From NCBI GenBank assembly GCA_035765635.1, contig DASTWZ010000042.1:124001-188000 (forward strand): DNA of 64,000 nt. Reading direction: 5' to 3'. The position numbers were made by a program, and so were the translations under genes. A model generated the notes under the pieces. That model was not told the origin of the DNA. It made no database searches and worked only from the letters and a program-made list of their open reading frames with translations. Origin of the DNA: EW11 sp035765635 (lineage in GTDB: Bacteria > Verrucomicrobiota > Verrucomicrobiia > Opitutales > Opitutaceae). Shown here piece by piece: positions 33,333-40,872 of this stretch (the first letter of the stretch is position 1; each line of letters starts with the position of its first letter).

Positions 33333-34505
33333 TTAAACGATGCGGCGCGCCGCGGCCTGCGCGCGGAGGCACAGCTCGGCAGCTTTGAAAGCGTGCTCCT
33401 GAGTCATCGCGTTTTCGGTGCGGTGCAGGCAGTCGAGGATCAATTGACCGAAAAAGCGGAAGCCCACTTTGCCAGCGACGCTCAGGTGCTGCTCACCTTT
33501 TTCGTCAACAATATAGACGTGGTCACCGGTGCGCTCGCGACCCACGTCGAGGTACTTGCGCAGTTCTATATAGCCCTTGGTGCCGAGAATCGTTGTCCGC
33601 CCATCGCCCCAATTGCTCAGGCCGGCCGGCGTGAACCAATCGACGCGAATATAATTGCTCGTGCCATTGTTTCCGAGAAGCGAGGCTTCGCCGAAATCCT
33701 CCAACTCGGGATGCTCCGGATGCCCGTGGTTCGCGATGGCGGAATACATCACTGACGCGTCAGTGGCGCCGGTGTAAGTGAGATATTGTTCGAACTGATG
33801 ACTGCCAATGTCGCAGAGAATGCCGCCATATTTTTCGCGCTCGAAAAACCACGCCGGACGGGAAGGCGCGTTCAAACGATGGGGACCGAGTCCGATCACC
33901 TGCAGCACGCGTCCGATTGCACCGTCCTTCACCAAGTCCGTTGCGAACATTGCGGCCTCGTTGTGAATGCGTTCGCTGAAATAGACCATGTACTTCCGCG
34001 AGGTCCGAGCCACAACGGAGCGAGCTTGCTCCAGTTGTTCGAGCGTTGTGAACGGCGCCTTGTCGCTAAAGTAGTCTTTGCCGGCTTCCATTACGCGACA
34101 ACCGAGCGGGCCGCGCTCACTGGTGACGGCTGCCGCGGCCACGAGTTTTATCTCCGGATCACTCAGAACTTCATCGAGAGAGCGCGCGGCTTTGGCTGAG
34201 GGAAATTTTTGCTGAAAGGCTTCGACCTTTTTCGGGTCCGGATCGAAAACCCATTTTATATTGGCACCTGCTTCGGTGAGACCATTGCACATTCCATTGA
34301 TGTGACCGTGATCGAGGCGGACTGCCGCGATGGGAAACTCGCCTGGCTTCACCACGGGATTGGGTTTTCCGTTGGGAGCGTAGTTCATCCCGGACGCGGG
34401 AGCGGCGGGCGCAGTGTTCGATCCTTGAGCGTCCGCGAGCTTGGCTCCGATCGAGGTGGCGGCGAGGGCGGCCGCGGATTGAGCGAGGAATTGGCGTCGT
34501 TTCAT
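33333..34505 (-). CDS. Tat-exported Gfo/Idh/MocA-family oxidoreductase
   Basis: 390 residues. A twin-arginine signal (MKRRQFLAQSAAALAATSIGAKLADA) predicts folded export with bound cofactor. The NAD(P)-binding Rossmann part (about 55-175) contains DHGHINGMCNGLTEAG and DEVLSDPEIKLVAAAAVTSERGPL. The conserved motif GKDYFSDKAPFTTLEQLEQA corresponds to the Lys-Pro block of the family. The substrate domain carries GGILCDIGSHQFEQYL, with the catalytic-type Asp and His. Substrates of exported members are usually sugars or inositols, but none can be named here. It is 24 bases downstream of nadE on the same strand. Confidence 0.88.
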   Translation of the reverse strand: MKRRQFLAQSAAALAATSIGAKLADAQGSNTAPAAPASGMNYAPNGKPNPVVKPGEFPIAAVRLDHGHINGMCNGLTEAGANIKWVFDPDPKKVEAFQQKFPSAKAARSLDEVLSDPEIKLVAAAAVTSERGPLGCRVMEAGKDYFSDKAPFTTLEQLEQARSVVARTSRKYMVYFSERIHNEAAMFATDLVKDGAIGRVLQVIGLGPHRLNAPSRPAWFFEREKYGGILCDIGSHQFEQYLTYTGATDASVMYSAIANHGHPEHPELEDFGEASLLGNNGTSNYIRVDWFTPAGLSNWGDGRTTILGTKGYIELRKYLDVGRERTGDHVYIVDEKGEQHLSVAGKVGFRFFGQLILDCLHRTENAMTQEHAFKAAELCLRAQAAARRIV

Positions 34506-34529
34506 GGGGTGCTTTTTGGGGGAGATAAC

Positions 34530-36170
34530 TTAGTTCACGTAACGTTGGACGATTGGGATTCTGCGGCCCACGCCGAAGGCTAGGGGAGTGATTTTCAGAC
34601 CGGGCGCGGCCTGTTTCCGCTTGTATTCATTGAGATCAACTTTGCGAACGATGTCGTTGACCACGGTTTCATTGAATCCCTCGCGAACCAGATCGCGGCG
34701 CGACAGGCCTTGTTCGACATAACCCTTCAAGATCGCGTCCAGCGTTTCGTATGGCGGGAGGCTGTCTTGATCAACCTGCCCCGGCCGCAACTCCGCGCTC
34801 GGCGGCTTCTCGATCGTGTTTCGCGGAATGATTTCCTTCTCGCGATTGATCCAGCGCGCCAGTTCGTAAACTTCCGTTTTGAAAACATCGGAGATGACCG
34901 CGAGTCCGCCGCACATGTCGCCGTAAAGCGTGCAGTAGCCGACCGCCATTTCGCTCTTGTTTCCCGTCGTCAGGAGAAGCGAGCCGAACTTGTTGGACAG
35001 CGCCATCATCAGCACGCCGCGCACGCGTGCCTGGATGTTTTCCTCGGCGACGTCGCGCGGTCTTCCGGCAAACACCTCGGCCAGTGCGGACTCGCACGAG
35101 CCAACGGGTTCGGCGATGGAGATGGTTTCGAATTTTATCCCGAGATTCTGCGCGAGGATTCGCGCGTCGTCTTTCGAGTGGCCCGAAGAAATCGCGGAGG
35201 GCAGGGACACGCCGGTGACGTTTTCCGGCCCGAACGCTTCAGCCGCGATCACGGCGACGACCGCCGAATCGATTCCGCCCGAAAGCGCGATGAGACCGCG
35301 GCGAAAGCCGCTCTTGAAAGCGTAGTCCCTGAGTCCGAGGACGAGCGCCGCATAAATATCACCGGGGCCGTCGGCGGGCGGCGTCGAAAGCGGCGTTTTC
35401 GCCGCGGACTCTGTATCCACAATGCGGATATCCGAGTCGAACGCCTCGAGTCGCGCGATGATCTCTCCCGAAGCGTCGGCGACGATCGACCGTCCATCGA
35501 AAACGAGCTCGTCGTTTCCGCCCACCGCGTTGCAGTAAACGACCGGACAGCGCAGAGTCTTGGCCGCGTCGCGTATCAACTTTTCCCTTACATCGCTCTT
35601 GCCGTAGTGCCACGGGCTGGCGGAGAGGTTGACCATCACGTCCACACCTTGCTCGGCGAGCCGCGCAACCGGATCGACGTCGTAGAGTCGGCCGGTGGAA
35701 ATCATCGGATGTTTCCAAATGTCTTCGCAGATCGTGACGCCGATGCGCACGCCGTTGTGAAGCACGATGCGTGGTTCGGTGGCCGGTTCGAAATAGCGAT
35801 CCTCGTCGAAAACATCGTAGGTTGGCAGCAGGCACTTGCGACCGATGAAGCGGATTTCGCCGCGATGGCAGAAGGCCGCGGCGTTGAAGAATTTTCGGCC
35901 CTGCATCGACGGGTTGGTTTCGACGAAGCCGACCAGCGCGGGCACATCGCCGACATGCGTCGCGATCTCGGTGAGCGATTGTTCGTTGTCCGGCACGAAG
36001 CGGCGCTTGAAGAGCAAGTCGCGCGGCGGATAGCCGCAAACGGCAAGTTCCGGGAAGACGACCAGTTCCGCGCCGTGCAGCACGAGATCGTGATAGGCGT
36101 CGAGGATCAACTGGCGGTTGCCCGCCAGATCGCCAACGGTCGAGTTGATTTGTGCGATGCCGATACGCAT
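34530..36170 (-). CDS. nadE: Glutamine-dependent NAD+ synthetase
   Basis: 546 residues from ATG 36170 (MRIGIAQINSTVGDLAGN). The N-terminal glutaminase (nitrilase) domain shows the catalytic triad Glu in FPELAVCGYPP, Lys in GRKCLLPTYDVFDE and Cys in VTICEDIWKHP. The C-terminal synthetase domain has the P-loop LSGGIDSAVVAVIAAEAFG (about 315-333), TGNKSEMAVGYCTLYGD and the PPSAELRPGQVDQDSLPPY block. It amidates nicotinate adenine dinucleotide with ATP and glutamine. It is divergent from maf, with the starts 80 bases apart. Confidence 0.96.
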   Translation of the reverse strand: MRIGIAQINSTVGDLAGNRQLILDAYHDLVLHGAELVVFPELAVCGYPPRDLLFKRRFVPDNEQSLTEIATHVGDVPALVGFVETNPSMQGRKFFNAAAFCHRGEIRFIGRKCLLPTYDVFDEDRYFEPATEPRIVLHNGVRIGVTICEDIWKHPMISTGRLYDVDPVARLAEQGVDVMVNLSASPWHYGKSDVREKLIRDAAKTLRCPVVYCNAVGGNDELVFDGRSIVADASGEIIARLEAFDSDIRIVDTESAAKTPLSTPPADGPGDIYAALVLGLRDYAFKSGFRRGLIALSGGIDSAVVAVIAAEAFGPENVTGVSLPSAISSGHSKDDARILAQNLGIKFETISIAEPVGSCESALAEVFAGRPRDVAEENIQARVRGVLMMALSNKFGSLLLTTGNKSEMAVGYCTLYGDMCGGLAVISDVFKTEVYELARWINREKEIIPRNTIEKPPSAELRPGQVDQDSLPPYETLDAILKGYVEQGLSRRDLVREGFNETVVNDIVRKVDLNEYKRKQAAPGLKITPLAFGVGRRIPIVQRYVN

Positions 36171-36249
36171 GAATGGAAAGTTACAAGCTGCCGATGGCGC
36201 TCTGCCAAATTCCAATTTCGGTCAGCTTCACACAACGCCTGTATTTCTC

Positions 36250-36825
36250 GTGCAACCCAGACTGATCCTCGCCTCCGCCTCTCCTCGACGCAAACAGCTG
36301 CTCGGCGAACTCGGACTCACGTTCGACGTCGTCGTCGCCGACGTGACGGAGCACGAAGATCCCGCGACCGACCCGCGCGTGATGGTCACGCACAACGCCG
36401 CGCTCAAAGCCGAGTGGGTGGCCCAAAAGTTTCCGGACGCGTTTGTGCTCGGCGCGGATACGACAGTGTTCATCGACAACACCGTATTGAACAAACCCGC
36501 CAATCTCGAGGAAGCGCGCGCGATGCTGAAACGCTTGTCCGGTCGGTCTCACGTCGTTTTCACCGGTGTAGCGCTCCGACAACTACAGCGAGGCGTGCGC
36601 ATCGATGAAGGCGTGACGAGCGAAGTGACGTTCAAGCCCTTCGATGATGCGGTCATCGATGCCTATTTCAAAATCGTCAATCCACTCGATAAAGCAGGCG
36701 CTTATGGAATTCAGGAAGGCCGCGAGATGATTATCGCCGGTTGGAAGGGCTCGTTCACCAACATCATGGGTCTGCCGATCGAGGCGACGAAACATATTTT
36801 GACTGGTTGCGGTCTCCTCCGCTGA
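36250..36825 (+). CDS. maf: Maf family nucleotide pyrophosphatase
   Basis: 191 residues from GTG 36250 (VQPRLILASASPRRKQLLGELGL). Upstream in-frame ATGs would overlap nadE and add non-family sequence. Maf proteins hydrolyse non-canonical or methylated nucleoside triphosphates (dTTP/UTP type) to monophosphates. Visible are SASPRRKQLL (8-17), VLGADTTVFIDNTVLNKP with the catalytic Asp (about 72), SGRSHVVFTGVAL and DKAGAYGIQEGREMIIAGWKGSFTNIMGLPIE. It is followed 23 bases later by the TonB-like gene. Confidence 0.93.
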   Translation: MQPRLILASASPRRKQLLGELGLTFDVVVADVTEHEDPATDPRVMVTHNAALKAEWVAQKFPDAFVLGADTTVFIDNTVLNKPANLEEARAMLKRLSGRSHVVFTGVALRQLQRGVRIDEGVTSEVTFKPFDDAVIDAYFKIVNPLDKAGAYGIQEGREMIIAGWKGSFTNIMGLPIEATKHILTGCGLLR

Positions 36826-36848
36826 TCTTTTGCGTCTAACTTCGACCA

Positions 36849-37973
36849 ATGCCGAGCCAACTGGAACGCCCCAAGACTCCTCCTCCTCCCCGCCGCCGCG
36901 GCATTTTGTCGGAGAACGAAGACGTCCGGTCCGCCCAAGTTGGCGCGATGCTCACCGTGGTGGTGTGGCTCTTGTTGGTTTATTTGTTCGCTCTCGCGCT
37001 GCGGCATCTCGGTCACACACCGACGCCCGGACCGTCGACTGCGGCCAAGCCGACATTCAACATCGAGCTGACGCCGGAGGAATTTCCCATGCCGCAGAAG
37101 GCGCCGCCACTTCCGGACAAGTTCGTGGAAACAAATCCTGACGCGCCGGAAAACACGCCGGACAAAACGCGTAACGTCGCCGCGCGCAATCAGCAGGTCG
37201 CCCAGGAAAAGCCCGATCTCGAGGGCAAGAGCGACACGCCAAAACTCGAAGGCAAGAAGGAGGGAGAAGTGAGCCAGATCGTGAGCGGGCAACTCCATGA
37301 GCCGGAGCTGCCGCCTCCCGCACCACCGCCGCCTCCGACGCAACCCGCGCCCCAAGCCGCAGAGCAGACGAATGCGCGCAAAGAGCAAAATCCTCTTCCG
37401 GGAGAGGAAAAAATCGTGGGCGACAATCCCGAAGGTTTCGGCACCGCTCTTTCCAAAGAACAACAGAACCCCACGGACGTCCCCGAGAAAGTCACCGGGC
37501 AAAAAGAATCGCCCTTCATGATCGGCGCTCCTCAGGCCACCGTGCCGAAAGTCGACCCGCAGCGCCCGCTGCCGCGGCCCCGCGTGGATCGCAACGTGCG
37601 GCCCGCCGTGCTCGTGCAAAACAAGTTTGGCACCTCGAACATCGGCCCGACTGCGATCGATGCTCGCTGGAGTCAATATGCCGAGTATATTCAAAAGTTG
37701 ATCGAGACGGTTCAGGTGCAGTGGGAACGCATTCTGGAAAACAGCCACGTTTCACCGCCTTCCGGCACGGAGGTTAAAATCCGTTTTCGCCTCGATGGCG
37801 CGGAAGGCGCCGTTACGGAAATTATCGAATCGAAAAGCACGGGCGGCACCCAAGCCGAACGCGCCTGCCAATCGGCGATCACGGCGCGCTCGCCCTACGG
37901 CAAATGGACGGACGACATGATTGCGGTGCTCGGGCAATCGCAGGAAATGACGTTCACGTTCTATTATCAGTGA
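36849..37973 (+). CDS. TonB-like energy transducer protein
   Basis: 374 residues. One N-terminal membrane anchor (VGAMLTVVVWLLLVYLFALALRHL, about 32-55) is preceded by a proline- and arginine-rich cytoplasmic tail. A long charged and proline-rich spacer follows (PPPAPPPPPTQPAPQAAEQ, about 155-175), then a C-terminal TonB/TolA-like domain (about 280-374: QYAEYIQKLIETVQVQWERIL, VKIRFRLDGAEGAVTEI, ERACQSAITARSPYGKW). It would span the periplasm and connect an ExbBD-type motor to outer-membrane receptors. No exbB or exbD is beside it; the only pair in the window is 22 kb away. It overlaps the next gene by GTGA. Confidence 0.82.
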   Translation: MPSQLERPKTPPPPRRRGILSENEDVRSAQVGAMLTVVVWLLLVYLFALALRHLGHTPTPGPSTAAKPTFNIELTPEEFPMPQKAPPLPDKFVETNPDAPENTPDKTRNVAARNQQVAQEKPDLEGKSDTPKLEGKKEGEVSQIVSGQLHEPELPPPAPPPPPTQPAPQAAEQTNARKEQNPLPGEEKIVGDNPEGFGTALSKEQQNPTDVPEKVTGQKESPFMIGAPQATVPKVDPQRPLPRPRVDRNVRPAVLVQNKFGTSNIGPTAIDARWSQYAEYIQKLIETVQVQWERILENSHVSPPSGTEVKIRFRLDGAEGAVTEIIESKSTGGTQAERACQSAITARSPYGKWTDDMIAVLGQSQEMTFTFYYQ

Positions 37974-38734
37974 GCGCGGCGTCAGAGGCGTACTGGAGCG
38001 AAATGCCGCTCGGCCGTGGCGTTCGGCTCATCACGCGCGACGCGAATGGGCTCGCCGCCTTCAGCAAACCGGCCGGAGTTTTGTCCCACCCAAACACGCC
38101 GGCCGATGCGCCGCGCTCGCTGCTCACCGCGAATTACCAGGAGAACGGTGAGTTTTTCGTTTGGAAAAATGAGACCGGCGAAGCGCAGCGTCTGTATCTG
38201 CTCAACCGGCTCGATTCCGCAACGTCCGGCGTGATTCTGACCGCGTCAACCGAAGCGTTGGCCAAGGAAATCCGCGCGCTGTTTCAGCGGAAAAGCGTTC
38301 GCAAGATTTACCAGGCGCTCGTCTTCGGGATTCCCACGGCGAACGTGCAGATGTGGCGCGATCAACTGGCCGTGCAGAAGAAGGGCGGACAGGTTCGCAC
38401 GCAGGCAAAGGCGGGAAACATTCCGGCGGAAGCGCAGATGCGCGTGGTGCGCACGCAGCGCAGCGGAGGTTTCGCGCTGGCCCTCATCGCGCTCGAACCC
38501 AAAACCGGCCGCAGCCACCAACTGCGCGTTCAGTGCGCGAAGCGCCACCTACCGATCGTCGGCGACGCCACTTACGGTGATTTCGATGCAAATCGCGCCT
38601 TCGCCAAGGCGACCGGCCTGAAGCGGATGTTTCTTCACTCGCTCGAAACCAATTTCGAGTACGCGTATCAGGGCCGCAACTACACCTTCGCGGCTCGCGC
38701 CGACTTGCCGGAAAAGTTTTTAGGCGCCTGGTAG
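37970..38734 (+). CDS. RluA-family pseudouridine synthase
   Basis: 254 residues from GTG 37970, which overlaps the TonB-like stop codon (GTGA). ATG 38003 is an alternative. It isomerises uridine to pseudouridine in RNA. Motifs are FSKPAGVLSHPN (about 27-38), the catalytic Asp in LLNRLDSATSGVIL (about 84), then KIYQALVFG, LEPKTGRSHQLRVQCAKRHLPIVGDATYGD and RMFLHSLETNFEY. There is no S4 domain, and the protein is short, like the RluA/TruC-type enzymes. The exact target site cannot be read from sequence. Confidence 0.92.
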   Translation: MSAASEAYWSEMPLGRGVRLITRDANGLAAFSKPAGVLSHPNTPADAPRSLLTANYQENGEFFVWKNETGEAQRLYLLNRLDSATSGVILTASTEALAKEIRALFQRKSVRKIYQALVFGIPTANVQMWRDQLAVQKKGGQVRTQAKAGNIPAEAQMRVVRTQRSGGFALALIALEPKTGRSHQLRVQCAKRHLPIVGDATYGDFDANRAFAKATGLKRMFLHSLETNFEYAYQGRNYTFAARADLPEKFLGAW

Positions 38735-38795
38735 CTCGGGAAATTCAGGCTGACAGCGGCGGCCGTCGCGGTAGTCTGAGTCCCTTTTCGCGCTC

Positions 38796-39839
38796 ATGAT
38801 CCTTCCGAAGTCAAATCGTCTTACGCCCGAGCAAGTTGCCGAAGTCACCCAGATCGTCGAGGCGTTTGGCTGCCGCATTCAACCGATCGTGGGCGCCGTG
38901 CGCACCATCTACGCCATCGTCGGCGATGAGCGCGACGAGCTGATGATCAATCGCATCGAGGGGCTGAGCTACATCGATCGCGTCGATAAAATCCAGTCGC
39001 CGCACAAGCTAATGGATCGGCGTTCGGATCTCTCGACTCATCGCATCACGTTAGGCGGCGTGACGCTCGGTGAAGAGCTCCTTGTCATCGCCGGACATTG
39101 CACGATCGATCCGAAAAATCCGGAGCTTTTCTACGAGTCCGCTCATGCAGTCAAAGAAGCAGGAGCCCACGTGCTGCGCGGCGGCGTGTGGAAGCCGCGG
39201 ACGAATCCGTACTCGTTTCAAGGCGACAACAAGTCGCTCGAAATCCTGCTCGAAGGCCACCGCCGCACCGGCTTGCCCGTCGATGCCGAAGTGATGGACG
39301 AGCATCAACTCAAGTTGGCGCTCGATGCCGGCGTGCACATGTTGCAAGTCGGCGCGCGCAACGCCCTGAATTATTCGCTGCTTCGCGCGATCGGCCGCGC
39401 CGTCGCGGATCGCGACACGGTGGTGCTGCTCAAACGCAGCCTGCACATGGGGCCGATCAATGAGTTTATTTCCGCCGCGGAGTACATCGCCTCGTTCGGC
39501 AATCCGAATATCATTCTCTGCCCGCGTGGTACAGCTCCCACGTTAGATGGTTACCGTAACCATCCCGACGAATCGATCACGCCGCTGTTGAAAGAGCGCA
39601 CCTGGGCCCCCGTGGTGGTCGATCCTTCGCACTCCGTCGGCAAAGCCTCGTATGTCCCGGCCTGCGCGCTCGCCGCCGTGGCGTATGGCGCCGATGGTCT
39701 CTGCATCGAAAGCCATATCGAGCCCGCCAAGGGGATCGGCGACGATCCGAAACAGGCAATTACGCCCGACCACCTTGCTGAAACGATCAGCCAGGCTAAA
39801 CAAATTTGGGCGCTTCGCCGTCCCGTCAAAGTCGCTTAA
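38796..39839 (+). CDS. aroF: 3-deoxy-7-phosphoheptulonate synthase (DAHP synthase, type I-beta)
   Basis: 347 residues. Condenses phosphoenolpyruvate with erythrose 4-phosphate, the first step of aromatic amino acid synthesis. The first 75 residues form a ferredoxin-like regulatory domain (VTQIVEAFGCRIQPIVGAVRTIYAIVGD), as in the Thermotoga-type enzyme. The barrel then shows IAGHCTIDP, the PEP-binding block LRGGVWKPRTNPYSFQG, EVMDEHQLKLAL, LLKRSLHMGPINEF, ILCPRG, VVVDPSHSVGKASYV and GLCIESHIEPA with the metal-binding residues. The extra N-terminal domain suggests feedback inhibition. The symbol is by family; aroG would be equally apt. Confidence 0.94.
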   Translation: MILPKSNRLTPEQVAEVTQIVEAFGCRIQPIVGAVRTIYAIVGDERDELMINRIEGLSYIDRVDKIQSPHKLMDRRSDLSTHRITLGGVTLGEELLVIAGHCTIDPKNPELFYESAHAVKEAGAHVLRGGVWKPRTNPYSFQGDNKSLEILLEGHRRTGLPVDAEVMDEHQLKLALDAGVHMLQVGARNALNYSLLRAIGRAVADRDTVVLLKRSLHMGPINEFISAAEYIASFGNPNIILCPRGTAPTLDGYRNHPDESITPLLKERTWAPVVVDPSHSVGKASYVPACALAAVAYGADGLCIESHIEPAKGIGDDPKQAITPDHLAETISQAKQIWALRRPVKVA

Positions 39840-39845
39840 CCCGTC

Positions 39846-40814
39846 ATGTCCGTCCCACGTTTCTTTCCTCTGATCGCGCTTCTCGCAGCCGGCCTCGGCG
39901 TCGCTTCGACGCAGGCGATGAGCACGATAAAATTGAAGAGCGGCGCCGCAGTGCAGGGCGACATTCTGACCGAGCGCGCGGACAAAGTTGTCCTCGATCT
40001 GGGCTTCACCGTCCTGACGATTCCGAAAGACGAGATCGATAGCGTCCGCGCAGAAAACGCGCCGCAAACCACCACGGAGGATTCGGGCGATTTGTATCGC
40101 GTCGCTTCGAGCCAGCCGTCGCTCACGGTGAATCAAAACGTCGACCGTGTATCCGAAGCGGTCGTACAAGTTCGCACGCCGACGAGCCTCGGCTCCGGCT
40201 TCATCATTCATCCGTCGGGCTATGTCATGACGAATGAGCACGTGGTCTCCGGCGAGTACTCCATCAGCGTGACGCAATTTCGCCGTGGCAACGCCGAGCT
40301 CGACAACGTCACCTTCAACAAGGTCCGCATCGTCGCGCTCGATGCCCGTCTCGATCTCGCGCTTTTGAAAATCGAGGATGCCGGCAACACGACGTTTCCG
40401 ACCGTGCCGATCGGCGATTCGAATATGGTCACCGAAGGCCAGACCGTTTTTGCGATTGGCTCACCTCTGGGGTTAGATCGCACGGTGTCGCAGGGGATCG
40501 TGAGTTCGCGCAACCGTCCTCTCGACGGACAGCTCTTCATTCAGACGACCACGCAGATCAATCCTGGCAATTCGGGTGGCCCGCTCTTCGACTTGCGCGG
40601 CGAGGTGGTTGGCGTGACGAATCAGAAGGCGATGATGACAGGCATCGAAGGCGTAAATTTCGCGATCCCGGTGGCGGTGGTGAAAAATTTTCTGCGCAAC
40701 CGCGACGCATTCGCCTTCGATCCGCGCAATCCGAATTCCGGCTATCGCTATCTCGAACCGCCGCATCCGGTGAAACTGCCCTTGAATGCGACGGCGAAAC
40801 AGATCGCACCTTGA
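39846..40814 (+). CDS. Exported trypsin-like (S1C, DegP-type) serine protease without PDZ domain
   Basis: 322 residues with a signal peptide (FFPLIALLAAGLGVASTQA). Residues about 25-65 form a small beta domain (MSTIKLKSGAAVQGDILTERADKVVLDLGFTVLTIPKDEIDSV) not part of the protease. The S1C domain spans about 95-280, with His in VMTNEHVVSG, Asp in ARLDLALLKI and Ser in INPGNSGGPLFD. It stops soon after the catalytic domain, so the usual PDZ domains are missing. Probably a periplasmic quality-control protease. It starts 6 bases after the DAHP synthase gene and has a strong terminator behind it. Confidence 0.88.
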   Translation: MSVPRFFPLIALLAAGLGVASTQAMSTIKLKSGAAVQGDILTERADKVVLDLGFTVLTIPKDEIDSVRAENAPQTTTEDSGDLYRVASSQPSLTVNQNVDRVSEAVVQVRTPTSLGSGFIIHPSGYVMTNEHVVSGEYSISVTQFRRGNAELDNVTFNKVRIVALDARLDLALLKIEDAGNTTFPTVPIGDSNMVTEGQTVFAIGSPLGLDRTVSQGIVSSRNRPLDGQLFIQTTTQINPGNSGGPLFDLRGEVVGVTNQKAMMTGIEGVNFAIPVAVVKNFLRNRDAFAFDPRNPNSGYRYLEPPHPVKLPLNATAKQIAP

Positions 40815-40832
40815 CGATCCGATTTCGTCATT

Positions 40833-40865
40833 GCGCGGCGCAAGATCATGCGCCGCGCCCTTTTT
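40833..40865 (+). terminator. Strong terminator-like hairpin directly before the next gene
   Basis: GCGCGGCGCA (40833-40842) and TGCGCCGCGC (40849-40858) form a perfect 10-bp stem with loop AGATCA, then CC and five T. It ends only 7 bases before the ATG at 40873, so it either insulates the protease gene or controls entry into the next gene. Confidence 0.85.
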
Positions 40866-40872
40866 ACTCTGC

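Noticed and set aside
34710..36608. 632-codon frame antisense to nadE and partly overlapping maf
   Set aside because: It is explained by the codon pattern of high-GC genes on the other strand. The translation is Arg/Asp/Val-rich with no domain.
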